Source of the DNA: Heterodera schachtii
Lineage: Eukaryota; Nematoda; Chromadorea; Rhabditida; Heteroderidae
DNA length: 64,000 nucleotides
Direction: 5' to 3'
Assembly (NCBI GenBank): GCA_023374025.1
Contig: SIJG01000045.1
Location: 934,777-998,776, forward strand
Shown: in pieces, positions 21,032 to 33,000 of the stretch
Numbering within the stretch: position 1 is the stretch's first letter
Layout: each line of letters begins with the position of its first letter
The notes under the pieces: generated by a model
What the model was told of the DNA's origin: nothing
Databases searched by the model: none
Seen by the model: only the letters and a program-made list of their open reading frames with translations
Made by a program: the position numbers and the translations under genes

Positions 21032-22300
21032 ACGGGAGAGCCACTCCCGAGTGCCGTGATCGATCGGATGATCACAATTTCTTCCATTTCCACCAATTTC
21101 ATTTTTACCCCGCATTTCTTCCCCGTTTTTCACCCCCGCATTTTTTATCTGTCAACACTAATTCATTCACATTTTGTCCCATCGCACATCTGCCCCCCTT
21201 TTTCCTTTCTCTTCAATCGCCGCTCATCCAATTTGAATTTGGCCTTTGTCTCACTTTTCCATTGGCCAACAATTCCCAACATTTTTTCTCTGATTTGCTT
21301 CCCCCCATTTTTCTCTTTGTATTCATCGACTTGGACTTTGGACATTTTCTCATTTTTGTCCCTTTTCAATTTGTTATTCATTTCTCATTTGTGCCAGGGA
21401 GCACCTCTCCCTCCGCCCATTCACAACTCTTCCTATCGCATACTTAAGGGGCATTCGTTCATTCATTCATCATTCATTTTTGCTCATCACCGGGGAGGAA
21501 CTTTCCTTATCTCCCCCTCGGCATCACATCCCCATTTTGTGTGCCATTCATTCATTCACCATTTCCATTGCTCCCCTCCAGGGAGATTCGCTTCATTTGT
21601 CCCCTTTTCACATTTCAATCCATTTGAGGGAGATGTCTCCCTTTCCCACTTTTCACACATTTTGCCACGGCACATTGCCGTCTGGCACATTTCATTTTCC
21701 AGTCACTCTGTGACTGGTTTAATTACCCAAGTTTGAGATTGTCAAATAAATTGCTTTTTATTCTTGTGTCTTCGTCGGATCAGGCAAGGGGAAGGGAGCA
21801 GCTCCCTGATCAGCCAAGTGATCAGGATCATTCGAATCAGCCCCAACAGCCGGGCATTCAGCAGTTGTCAAGCAGGACTCCGAACGGAGGAGTGCCTAAT
21901 CCTTCCTGCCCCCTTCCCTCTCAAATTGTCATCCGTCGTCTTCCCCCATTTCCCTCTCAGTCCCTTCCCGCCCGTGTGATTGGACATTCGGATTTGGCCA
22001 GTGGAAGCGGGAGCAAATCTCCCGGGACAAGCATTCCGACCAGTGTCAAGAACTGAGCAGCGGAGTGTCACGGGAGAGACCACCCTCCCGACAATCTCGG
22101 ACAAGGGTGATTGACCAAGGGAGTCCCGACTTCTCCCTCAACATAAGTCGGTGGTGCCGTTAACAGCAACAACAGCAAACCCCATCTTGTTTGTCCTCCC
22201 CACCCCCTCCCCAGTTCACTCCCTTGGGCACGGACCCAACGGCAGCAGCATTTCGGGAATTTGAGTGAATTGGGCCCGAGGGACGGGAGAGAAACTCCCG
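21032..22300. other. Array of about ten short GGGAG...CTCCC stem-loops
   Basis: Within 1.27 kb of pyrimidine-rich DNA the pattern GGGAG, a short spacer and CTCCC recurs. Examples are CGGGAGAGCCACTCCCG (21033), GGGAGCACCTCTCCC (21397), GGGAGATGTCTCCC (21628), AGGGAGCAGCTCCCT (21793), CGGGAGCAAATCTCCCG (22008), CGGGAGAGACCACCCTCCCG (22071) and CGGGAGAGAAACTCCCG (22284), with looser ones near 21494, 21580 and 22118. Loops and flanks differ, so this is not a simple tandem repeat. It is the cargo of the composite element. Function unknown. Confidence 0.6.
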
Positions 22301-22577
22301 CGCACAGACCCCCTAGCCGTCAGCGCCGGCCGAGTTTCTTTGCCACAAACAAAGTTTGAACAAAAATCTGAAATCGAAAGTTTTTGAATTTTTGTTCGAA
22401 CTCGGACCCGGGATTCGGAATTGGTCGAAAAGAATGTCATATTCGTGATCAGCGACCCTAAAAACCCCATAAAACATGTTTTCACGACTTTTAGAAAAAA
22501 GAAAATTTTATTCCAGAAAGGGGGGGGGGGGGGGAGGCACCAGCTTCACTATAAACCCGTGCCGTTCCTCTTTTCCA

Positions 22578-23133
22578 CACACCGAGTCAATTTTGGGCTC
22601 CCAGTTCAAAAACTAAATTATGTGTGGCTCAGTGGTTTTTGTAAGACAGTAAAGGGACAAAGGGCGGGGGTTCAAGCCCGTTGTGCTACATGAATATTTT
22701 TATTTATTTTTGTCCAAAAAATTAAAAAACGACGATTTTTGGGAATTATTTTTGAAAGTTTTTGCCAACCAAATTGGACAATCTTGGTATCATTCGAAAG
22801 CTCTTGTTAAGGATAAGCTTTTTCTAAGGAAATGCCAAGCAATTTGATGAGTTAGAAAAAAGATATAAGCGTTTGAAAATTTGTTTTTTGAATAACTTTT
22901 CGAATCGACCTATTTTCAAATTAATCTGACCTATCATTAGATGCAAAAAATTTTTCTCTATCTCTATATAAAATTTGGTGTGTATATAACGTATAGAAAA
23001 AAAATGAAACGTAGCGAAGTGAATTCAGTTTTTCTCTATTAACAGAGATAAATAAATAGTACGCCAAAAAGAGAGATGTTTTTTTCTCTGCACTCTCTCT
23101 TTATTGACACATGTCTCGTTTTTTGACTCGGTG
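22578..23133 (+). mobile_element. TIR element with internal tRNA-like promoter (copy 1)
   Basis: The termini are CACACCGAGTCAA and TTGACTCGGTG. About 45 bases in is a tRNA-type A box, TGGCTCAGTGG (22623-22633), and 33 bases later a B box, GGTTCAAGCCC (22667-22677), followed by an AT-rich body that includes TTGGTATCATTCGAAAGCTC near 22784. The box pair is what a tRNA-derived SINE would carry, but SINEs do not normally have terminal inverted repeats. Copy 2 is at 34760-35334. The cloverleaf does not fold fully, so this is not called a tRNA gene. Confidence 0.75.
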
Positions 23134-23231
23134 GATCCACTATTCTTTTCCTTTTGAGTGTAAGTACAAACATTTTTTCCAAATTTTCGGGATAAAATTC
23201 GTATAAGAGCAATTTATTTTGAAATTTGGTT

Positions 23232-24285
23232 CTTTTCGGTTTTGTGACCCCCCCTGAAATTTTCAAATAAAAAGTCATTTCTAGGGTAATTTGAGGCGCT
23301 GATCACGAATATGACATTTATTTTTCAAAATTCCGAATCCCGAACCCGAATTCGAACAAAAATTCAAAATTCATAAATTACAAGGAAAGCATATTTCTAG
23401 GGGTTTTCGAGGTCGCTGAAAACGGTTATGACATCCATTTTGGCCAAATTCCAAAACCCGAACCCGGATTCGAACAAGAAACCGAGATTTAATTTACGAC
23501 AAAATTTAAAAGTTAAATATAAAACAGTTTTATAGGTTTTCTTAGGTGCTGAAAACGCCTAAACCATCAAAAAAAACTACGCGGCAATGCGTTTAAACCA
23601 GTTTTTGAACCGGTTTAAATCACGAAAAAATGGAAAAATTGGGTCCTCCTAACCTTTTAAAATGTCAAAATCACACAAATTGGGTATCATTCGAAAGCTC
23701 CTGATAAGCTAAGTTAACATTTTAAAAGCAAAATTCCGCAAAAGGGAGCATGCGAAGACGGAGCAAGTAGTGGGGCGAGACGGAGGGCGGAGGAAAAAGT
23801 CTGACGAGCGCCACAGGCGGTTGACTGCGGGGGCCCGAAGGGCCCCCGCCAATCAGTCAACCGCCTGCGGATCACGCGCGGACTTCTTCCGTAGCCCGTA
23901 GTCTCGCCCCACCTACTGGCCGCCGTAGTCGAGTGTGCGGCGGTTTTTTAGCGCAATAAGCAAATTCAATCTTTTATATTTGACGTTCTATCGTTTTTGT
24001 TCAAATTTTAAATTTTGTCGTAAATTAAATCTCGGTTTCTTGTTCGAATCCGGGTTCGGGTTTTGGAATTTGGCCAAAATGGATGTCATAACCGTTTTCA
24101 GCGACCTCGAAAACCCCTAGAAATATGCTTTCCTTGTAATTTATGAATTTTGAATTTTTGTTCGAATTCGGGTTCGGGATTCGGAATTTTGAAAAATAAA
24201 TGTCATATTCGTGATCAGCGCCTCAAATTACCCTAGAAATGACTTTTTATTTGAAAATTTCAGGGGGGGTCACAAAACCGAAAAG
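23232..24285. mobile_element. 1-kb foldback element with 280-bp arms and a GC-rich hairpin core
   Basis: Arms at 23232-23511 and about 24004-24285 are near-perfect inverted copies, starting CTTTTCGGTTTTGTGACCCC. The roughly 490-bp centre is itself palindromic and markedly GC-rich: CAGGCGGTTGACTG (23814-23827) pairs with 23854-23867 around a CGGGGGCCC/GGGCCCCCG stem, and GTGGGGCGAGAC pairs with GTCTCGCCCCAC further out. No target duplication or coding frame is obvious. It has the structure of a Foldback-type element. Confidence 0.8.
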
Positions 24286-24886
24286 TACCTGAAATTTTTT
24301 ATCCCACAGAGATTTTGCTGAAAAAAAATGTATCGAATTTTTAAAGAAAATTTTTTTCTATTTTTACACTATTTTTTTAAAGTGACAGAAAACCCAACCT
24401 AATTTTAGAGCGTTAATAGATGGACAAACAAGCGAATACCTATGTCCAAATGGGAGAGTCTTCCAATGTAAGCATATTTTCACGCAATTTGAAAAAAAAA
24501 ATTTTTCAAAATGGGGTTGGGGGACGGCAAACCAAATATTACCGGATTTTAGGCCCTGTTTTGTTAATTGTAAGACTAAAAATTTAACAAATCAATGTTG
24601 CGTTTTTCGAACATTTTAGGCCAATTACAAATGGACTAACAATGCATCAGTGCTTTTGGGTTTTCATGTGGTTCGCCTTATGCAAAACAAAATATGGAGG
24701 AGGCTTTTTGTGCCACAAAACTTAGTAATTCAAAAATTGAGGAAATATTTGTCTTGAAAATTCCGCTTCGTACCAATGAAATTGTTAAAACAGATCAGCA
24801 GAGACAAAAAAAAATTCGATGAAAATGTGAACAAAATGAGAAAAGACACGTATTTTTTAAACGAAAAAATTAACTTTTTAAATCAA

Positions 24887-27800
24887 TCAATCCTCATTAT
24901 CATTATCGCCATTAACAGCCTCATCAAAATTGTCCTTGGCTTCTTCCCTTCCCTTTTCTTCGTCTGCCATTTGCCAGCGGGACATTTTCCGTCCCACCGG
25001 CGCCGACCAACCAAAAGAATTGCCAAACTGTTCCAGCGTCATCCCCTCGTTGTCAATCTGCTCCAATTCGATGGTCGGCTTTCTGAGAAGGGCAGGAAAT
25101 TGTTGGCCATTAAAATGATAGAAAAAATGGTATCCAAATTAGTACAGCGTCAAAAATTGAGACGATTTGCTAAAAGTGCCACTTCGAAAAATAAAAAAAT
25201 CTAAAATTTTTTGTTTTTTTTCTTAAAACTTAAAAAGAAATTTTTAATAGTTTGAAACGAATGAACTAAAAAGAGTGAAATTGTGTGCCGTGCCGTTAAA
25301 TGATAAGTGAATGACTCAAACTGACGAATATTTTGGCGGGAAAGGGTCGTCGCTGAATTCTTCGGCCAACACGTCCAAAGTCACCGGATGTCGGAAGTCG
25401 AAATGAAACAAGCCGGGCGTTCTGCAAAAAAATGCGGGGACACTCATTGATCATTTTGAATTTCGCATTTTTTAAATTTCGCCAATCAAAAGTTTCCTTT
25501 TTTTAATGTGGCACGACTAATTGCTTCAAATTGTGTCCAAAACACATTTTTTTCAATAAAAAGTAGGGTCTGTCGGTTATTTTCAATGCCAAATTCAATG
25601 TTTGTAGCCGATTTTAGAAATAAATCGCTACAAATTTTGAATTTTAAAGTGTTCGTTGCGTTGTAATCAAAAGTTTCGGCCTTTCCTCAACTCACTTTCG
25701 ACACTGTTTTTCATAGCATAGGGTAATGGCAGCCAATTCGTCCATGCCCAGTCGGGTGATCAACTCCTCCTGGTCAATGCCGGTGTGCCTGTGAATTTTT
25801 ATAAAATGCGATTGGGGTTCGAATCACTTTTGCGGTGGAGGCCTTTTTTTTGTTTGTTTTTTTCATAAATCACATAAAATGTAAAATTTTTGGGTGTCTC
25901 CTGCAAATGCCGTTGAGTTTTGAGGAAGAAAAAATGCCAATTACAAAAAACCATGCAAAAATATATTTTAAAAAAATTCATGAACAAACTTTTTGAAAAC
26001 CAAAAACTTCCACTAAAAATTTCAAATTTTGACCCACTTCAACAGATGGTGCGCCATTTCCAACGACACCGCCCGCGGGTACAGCAGCTGAACAGCCTTG
26101 CCGAGAAAGCGCCGTTTGTAGTGGAAAAGGGTACGGAAGACTTTGTCTGCCACCTGTGACAGAATGGCATTTTATGTGGAAATACAGAAAAATCAGCCGA
26201 TGAGAAATCAAAAAATTGAGCGCTCATTTTTTGTAAAAAAATAAAAATACTCAGATTTTGCTGCTTCCATAAATAAAATTTTGTTAAAAAATAAGCATTT
26301 CATTAAATTTTCATTTTAGAATTTGGCGGAGGAAGGATTTATTTAATTTTTTTTTAAATTTTCAATCAAAAATTTAGTGATTTTGCTAAAAGTTGTCCAT
26401 TTTTCGGAAAAAATGTATTTGTAAAAATAACATATTTCGCAACTCGCACAATGTAAGCGGTGGGAATGAGCGGCTCCAATCGAGGCAGAAACTGCACAAC
26501 GCACACGTCAATGTCGGGCCGAGGGGTGAAGCATTTGCCTGGAGGAAAAACGAATGCCAAAAATAAATTAAAAAATAATCGGGCCACAAATTCAAAAATT
26601 GTCCGCCGAACAAATCCCCCCCCCCTCCCCCAAAAAATTCAAAAAATCTTTTATATTCAGGGTTAACCCAGTGGACATTTATGGGGCAATTTTGGATAAA
26701 ATATAAAAGAAAAACGGAGACAAAATTATTTACTAAAAACATTCAATATGAGGAAAAGCATAATTAGTTACTTATTTGAATTATTTATAAATTTTGTCAG
26801 TTTTTTGCACCCATTAAAACACTGACCCGGAACATTGAAGAGAATGCGCGGCACAGTCTGATTTTGGCACGTCACTCCGATGCGCGAGCGAAATTCGGAG
26901 CACTTACAGTAAAAAAATTAAATTATTTTTGGAAATTAAAAAAAAAATCCGAATGTGGTGAGCCAAAAAAAGGCACTCCCCAACAACGGAGGAACGGCAC
27001 ACAAAACTGACCGGTTCGCCGACGACACGCCTGGCCACTTCGGACTGAAGTGTGAAGGTGAGCGGAACCCGGCCAAACACGAACGGACCACGCCGAATGG
27101 ACATTTGCCTCATCATCCTTTAAAGAGGGCAATTAGTACTAATTAACTTCCAGGGAAAGTCCCTATGGGGTGGGAATATGCGGGGTACAAAAATTCCCTC
27201 CACACCAAAAGAGCGCCGGCCCTTAAAAGCTATTTAGAAAATAGGAATTTTTATCGGAATTTTAATTAGCACTAATTAACTTCCATGGTCGATTTTTTGC
27301 GAAAAACTCCTTTTAGAGTTAGTTAAATAGACACCAATTTGTTGTCGTTCGACAGGCCCAAACGTGTTCCTTATCATCGGGCAAAATTTCGTTAAATTTC
27401 AAAAAAATCTAATTTTTTAAAATTGTTTTTTGGTTACGCCGTACAAATTATGGGAATAAAAACCAAGCCATGCCACCAAAACTCACTTTATGACCAGCGG
27501 CGTAGAGACTTGAAAGGGCAAATTGCCAATGATGTGAAACGGGGGACGTTCCTGTGCAATGGGAAAATAAGAAAATTTCAATCCGATTCAAAATTGGTGG
27601 GTTTTTTGTCTCTTTTTAAAAATTTCCAAATTTTTCAATAAATTTTTTGGGGGAGGGGGGGGGGGGGGGTAATTGTATGTCCCCCCGTGTGTCCAACCTC
27701 AACCCATGAACATTTGGCCGCCCCCGCATCCGTCCACATTTGTTCAATGTCAAATTTCAACACGTCCGCCCGGTGAATGTTCATCCGCTCCATGGAATGA

Positions 27801-29440
27801 TTGCTCAAATGCTAATGGAAAGAGAGGGAATAAATTTTAAAAATCGGACTGATTGATGTTTGAGAGGTAACAGACAAAAATTGCGCTTTTTTTTTTGGTA
27901 AAAATTGCGCTTTTCATGGACAAATGTGTTGAAAATGGAGACCAAACAGAAAAAAAAACGCTTTTCTCTAACAAATAAATATTTTTCTACAAGTATTGAA
28001 GCCAATAAATTGAGAATCGGATGAAAATAGAAAAAATTTGGTTTTTTTTTTGTGGCGCTACCGGAAAATTGTTTATTCTCATGTTTTCATGAGGAATTTT
28101 GCGTTTCTCGCGCCACTCACCTGCAAAGGCATCAAAAATTGCTTGTCAATCTCGACCACGTCCAATCGTTTGCACGGCTGCTCAAGAATGGCTGAAACGG
28201 GGAAGTGGCAAATTTGAAAATGGGGAGAGTACGGCACAAAATGGGGCACTTTTGTACGGCAAAAAAAAAGCAATAGGAAAATGAAGTGGCAAATTAAAGG
28301 GAACATATACATTATACATTTGACGGAAATTATACAAAAAAAAAATCGAATTCAAAACGGGCGGAGGTGGGGGGCACAGGCAAAGTCGGAAAAATTTTTT
28401 GAGAATTTTTGAAGGCATAATTTTAAAAAAATTCTCCTCTTTACCCAAATTTCGCTTCAAAAGTACAAAACTCATTATAAACGAATGAAAATTTAGGAGC
28501 AAGTGTCGTGCCAACCCCCCCCCCCCCCGCCCAAAATTTTTAAAATTTCAAAAAATAGACGGAAAAGTACGCCATTTCCCAACCTTTTTGGGTACTTATC
28601 CCTTTTGTGACCCCCCCCCCCCTCCGAAATTTTTTTTTATACATTTTTTCTTTGGTAATTTTAGGCGCTGAAAGCGGATAAGCTGTTTATTTTAAGATTG
28701 CATGCAGTTATAAACAGTAGATCAGTTTTTAGCGCCTAAAATTATCCATGAAACAAATTTTAAAAAAAATTTCGAGGGGGGGGGGTCACAAAAGGGATAA
28801 GTACCCATTTTTGAAGCAACCAAAAAAAACACACAATTATGAGAGTACCAAAAAATGACAAACCTCGGGTAATTCCACCTGGGCCCGGTCCGACCTCCAC
28901 AACAAACGCATCCGTCAGATCTCCGGCTCTCCTAACCATCTGTAAAATTGAAAATTGAGAAAAAAGTCGGAGGAAACGCCCGACAGAATTTTTATGTATA
29001 TTTTTCTGTGTGCCGGGTGGTCATTTTCGGCACACAGTTGGCCAACTGAACACGGTGTGTGCATGCCGTACTAACAATTCATTTTGACCCATTCAAAAAC
29101 CCGAAAAACTAATTAAAAATTTTTGTGCCTGCTAATAATGAAATTAAGGGCATTGTCAATGGAGGCAGTCAGGGAATTTTTTAATTAGTTTAACCTGTCA
29201 AAGAATGTCATTTTCGAATTTTTGACAATTTAGGTTTTGGTCCAAGTCGTTGTCATAAAAACAAACAATCAATCCAATCTCCGACATTCGACACACCTTT
29301 CGCGTTAAGTTCATGTCCATTAAATAATTTTGGCTGAGCGTTTTGTCCGCGTTCATCCGGTACATGTAAATGAAGTCGCGAAGCGCAGGCAAAGGTGGGA
29401 AATGGGGCACGACGGAACGTAGCGCAACCGATGAAGCCAT
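24887..29440 (-). CDS. tfbm-1: Mitochondrial 12S rRNA adenine dimethyltransferase, copy B (longest copy)
   Basis: Twelve exons on the minus strand: 29297-29440, 28864-28939, 28121-28191, 27698-27811, 27487-27551, 27012-27117, 26827-26902, 26450-26538, 26038-26153, 25696-25788, 25326-25421, 24887-25082, giving 413 residues with all phases consistent. The same SAM-binding ([12 protein letters not shown]) and NLPF motifs appear as in the other copies. It differs at the start ([17 protein letters not shown]; an upstream in-frame ATG adds nine residues) and at the end, where [12 protein letters not shown] runs on for about 45 residues into an acidic tail ending NDNED. Human TFB1M is about 346 residues. 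Copies A and C end 10-45 residues earlier, so B looks like the fullest version. It is divergent from copy C, with 629 bases between the start codons. Confidence 0.92.
28590..28806. repeat. 217-bp inverted repeat in intron 2 of TFB1M copy B
   Basis: The left arm GGGTACTTATCCCTTTTGTG, then a C run and CTCCGAAATT, is matched by the complement ending AAAAGGGATAAGTACCC. Towards the centre, GGTAATTTTAGGCGCT faces AGCGCCTAAAATTATC. The centre is about 50 bases. It shares the style of the other palindromic elements (G/C runs next to the ends) and sits wholly within an intron. Confidence 0.75.
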
Positions 29441-29760
29441 CAGACAATAATAAACAAACACAAACAAAACCTGGATTTGTTTTTTTTTACTGATTTAAAT
29501 GCATTTTTGAAAAAAAATTCAACTTTTTGTTCAAATTCGGACCCGGGATTCGGATGGTCTTGGCATTTGCTTCCCAAAATGCGAAATTTGAAAATGTGAA
29601 GTTTCGAATTTTGGTTCGAATTCGGGTTCGGGGTTCGAAATGGATGTCAGATTCGTGGTCAGCGACCTCGAAAACCCCAGGAAACATGTCTATGATTTAT
29701 TTAAACGTTTAATTTATTTTTCGAAAAAGGGGGGGGGGGGGTACCATCTAAACTATTACC
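29441..29760. repeat. Repeat-filled spacer between TFB1M copies B and C
   Basis: Carries one arm of the GATCACGA/GGGTTCGG repeat family (29520-29680), a G run near 29730-29741 and the element-type end CTAAACTATTACC (29748-29760). That end abuts the broken guanylate-kinase exon exactly, so the junction was probably made by this element. The spacer must also hold the promoters of both divergent genes. No further gene is seen. Confidence 0.6.
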
Positions 29761-29888
29761 CCGAATTGTTCGACTATGTGGTGATCAACGACATCTTGGA
29801 CAAGGCGTACAACGACTTTTTGGACGTGATCAACCCCGAGTTGGACGCGTTGCAAAAGCAGAAACAGCACCAACAACAGCAGCAATAG
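29761..29888 (+). pseudogene. Orphan last exon of guanylate kinase
   Basis: Encodes [20 protein letters not shown] through to a Gln-rich end and TAG at 29886, nearly identical to the last exon of the complete gene at 36051-36190. The first 11 codons and all upstream exons are missing, and the left edge falls at the end of an inverted-repeat element. The fragment points the same way as TFB1M copy C and ends 181 bases before its start codon. It is a duplication scar that still records the kinase-then-TFB1M gene order. Confidence 0.9.
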
Positions 29889-30025
29889 GGACGGAATGCC
29901 AAGCGATGGCGCCAAAACGGATGTTTGAACACTTACATGAAGCTTTAGTGCGCGTCCTCCTCCTCCACATTCCCTTTTTTTCTTTCAACGGCCAAAAAAT
30001 CCAATGTATTTAACGCATCCACAAT

Positions 30026-30037
30026 TTCTTTTTTTAG
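30026..30037 (+). promoter_or_regulatory. Candidate trans-splice acceptor upstream of TFB1M copy C
   Basis: A polypyrimidine run ending TTTCTTTTTTTAG lies 32 bases before the ATG at 30070 and 140 bases after the kinase stop. In nematode operons a downstream gene receives a spliced leader at such a site. This is an inference from position and sequence; no transcript evidence is available. Confidence 0.35.
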
Positions 30038-30069
30038 AAACATGCAAATTTTTGTACTGATTAGAGCAA

Positions 30070-33000
30070 ATGCTTAAAATGCGTTCTGTCGTGCCCCATT
30101 TCCCACCGTTGCCAGCTCTTCGTGACTTCATTTACATGTACCGGATGGACGCGGACAGGACTCTGAGCCAAAATTACTTAATGGATATGAATTTAACTCG
30201 GAAGGTATGTCGAATTGGAATGTTTATTTTTGTAAAAATCGACTCGGACCAAACCTAAATTGTCAGAAATTCAAAAAATGGCAATTTAGAAAGGGTAAAT
30301 TTCAAAAAAAAAAAAAAAAGTTTTTTCAAATTTTTTGTTACAATTTTTCTTACTTGGTTTTGCATTGGTGGTTATGTACTTTATCCCCCCCCCCCCAGAA
30401 AGTAATTCATATTTCAAAAATCAGTAATTCTCTATAAAATTATAAAATTTTTTTAGAATTGTAAGAAATTTCTAGTTTTTTTTTTTTGAAATTTTCTGTT
30501 TGGAATTTGATTTCTGAGACGCACTCCCATGTTCAGTTGGTCATCAACACCTAAAATTATCGCCCTGGATAAAGAAAATTGTTTTAAAAATTCTTTCAAT
30601 TTTTAATTAAACAGATGGTTAGGAGAGCCGGAGATGTGACAAATGCATTTGTTGTTGAGGTTGGACCGGGCCCAGGTGGAATAACCCGAGGTTTGTTGCT
30701 GCAAATTTTTTTATTTAAATTTTTTGGTTTTTTTAAATTCGAGTTCGCACTTGTTAAAAGTGTCTATAGAGACTAGCATATTGCGTTAGCCTATGTTTTT
30801 GGTCCTTAAAAAGCGTGAACTTTCATTCAGTTTCAAGGTTTTGAGCCAAAAATGTCTTTTCTCTTTTTTTGAGTGCATCCATACATGAACAGGGGCTGCT
30901 CTAGGGCGATGCCCATACGACGGACGATTGGCGCAGGGGAGGGGGGGTGCGCCAGGACCATTTTTTCATACGAAGGCCAACCATTTTCCCCGGCGACCTT
31001 TTTTTTGCGGCGCGCGTTTTAAAAAATTATGGGGAACCGGAGGGGTAACTGGGTCCGGCGGTATCGATAGGCGCCGCCGGGAAACGAGGGGGGGGGGGGT
31101 ACCCTTTGTTCATGTATGGGTGCATTCTAAAATCTCGCCGCATAAATGTAAAACTTTTTTAAATTTTCAATTTTAAAAATTTCTGTAGCGTGAGACATGC
31201 TCTTCCCCTTCTAATTTACCGCTTTCCCGTTCCAGCAATTCTTGAGCAGCCATGCAAACGATTGGACGTGGTGGAAATTGACAAACAATTTTTAATGCCT
31301 TTGCAGGTGGGTGGGGAGAAAATTTGTTGCAAAATTCGACAAGTTCATAAAAAATTGCCTGTGAATCGCCGGCAATAAAATTCCAAAATTTATTTGCAAA
31401 ATTGTCAGTGGACAATGAACACCATACATGAAAGAGGGGGGGGGGGGGGTCAACCAAAATGTTTTGCGAAGGGTCCCGGCCATATAAATCGACGACTTTT
31501 GTTCTTTAAAAAACGTTTTTTTTTGCGGCGTGGTTTTATAAAAAAAATTTTGGGGGGACGGGGGGGGGGGGGGGGGTTCGGTGCGCCACATGCAAATCCC
31601 TGCTATTTAAAAAAAAAATATTTTTTTTCAAGTTTTATTTCTCTTCTTTCCATTAGCATTTGAGCAATCATTCCATGGAACGGATGCACGTCCATCGGGC
31701 GGACGTGCTCAAATTCGACTTTGAGCAAGTGTGGACGGATGCGGGGGCGGTCAAATGTTCATGGGTTGAGGTGGGCACTGGGGACAGGGGCGAGGCCATA
31801 TCAGTCACCCCCTCCCCATCCAAAAAAAAAATTTTTTGTCCTTTATTGAAATTTTGTTTTTTATAAATTTTGATGGTACTTTTGCTTTTGTGGGCCTCAC
31901 ATCCAAATTAAAAAAAAATGTTAACAAAGTGCGCGCTGAACATAAAAAGTACCATTTTGACAATTTCGTTTTCTATTCCGAGCATTAAAATACTAAAAAT
32001 TCAAAAGAAACGCCCAAATTAATTTTGAATCGGATTGAAATTTTTACTTTTCTTATTTGCCAATTACACAGGAAGGTCCGAATTTTCACATCATTGGTAA
32101 TTTGCCCTTTCACATTTCAACGCCGTTGGTCATAAAGTGAGTGGTTTTTATCATAATTCGTGCGGCGTATAATTACTACTAATTGCCTTCATTATAGGAT
32201 GATGAGACAAATGTCTATTCGCCGTGGACCGTTCGTGTTTGGCCGGGTTCCGCTCACCTTCACTCTCCAGTCCGAAGTCGCCAAGCGTGTCGTCGGCGAA
32301 CCGGTCAGTGGTGTGTACCGTTCCGTTGTTGGGGAATGCCATATTTTTTAAAATTCCAAAATGAATTTTTTTTTTTTTTTTAATTTTACCGTAAAATAAA
32401 ATAAAATCATTTTTTCCTGAAGTGCTCCGAATTTCGCTCTCGCATCGGAGTTACTTGCCAAAATCTGACCGAGCCGCGCATTCTCTTCAATGTTCCGGGT
32501 CAGTGTTTTAAATGGTTATGTTTTTTGAAATTTATCTTTTTTCTCAAATTGACTGTTTTTTTTCGCAAATTTTGTCTCAATTTTATCCTTTTCCATCCCT
32601 CAGAACTTATTCTGATTTTATTACATGTCCAAATGGGTCCGTTAATAGCATTCTTTTCCTTTTTCATGTTCTCCGAACCCATAACTGTTTTTAAAAAAGA
32701 TTTCGGATTTTTTGGGAACAGCAGGTTGGGAGTATTCGTTCAGTGGATCGGAAAATTTGTTAAATGTTGGCCTAATTATTTTTAATTTATTTTTGGCACT
32801 CGTTTTTCCCCCAGGCAAATGCTTCACCCCTCGGCCCGACATTGACGTGTGCGTTGTGCAGTTTTTGCCTCGATTGGAGCCGCTCATTCCCGCCGCTTAC
32901 ATTGTGCGATTTACGAAATATTTATTTTAACAATATTCCATTTTTTCGAGAAAATGGAGAAATATATGCAAAATCACTAAATTATTTATTGAAAATTTAA

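Larger units (their letters stand above)
19863..22552. repeat. Composite long-arm inverted repeat carrying two younger insertions
   Basis: The left end GGTAATAGTGAAGCT and GGTGCC with a C run match the complement of the right end near 22535-22551 (GGCACCAGCTTCACTAT). The arms continue inwards through related sequence (left GGGTCGCTGATCACGA, right its complement) and enclose about 1.4 kb. The left arm is interrupted by the elements at 19878-20265 and 20371-20753. The left junction has a paralogous empty site at 14060; the right junction is degraded, so no outer duplication is claimed. The terminus resembles the 8538-9115 element. Confidence 0.65.
19411..24886. other. Gene-free cluster of nested inverted-repeat elements
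   Basis: About 5.5 kb between the plectin gene and TFB1M copy B. It is almost entirely repeat DNA: an exon-10 fragment, a composite long-arm element with two insertions and a stem-loop array, a tRNA-like TIR element and a large foldback element (each listed). The long + strand frame at 20957-21736 lies in pyrimidine-rich DNA and has no recognisable domain; I do not count it as a gene. Confidence 0.7.

Noticed and set aside
20957..21736. Open frame of 259 codons on the + strand
   Set aside because: Lies in pyrimidine-rich repeat cargo, rich in Phe/Ser/His/Pro from low-complexity DNA, no domain, and overlapping frames of similar quality exist. Treated as chance.
22623..22690. A functional tRNA gene
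   Set aside because: A and B boxes are present, but the acceptor and T stems do not pair properly and the same unit recurs inside a TIR element at 34760; read as tRNA-derived repeat sequence.
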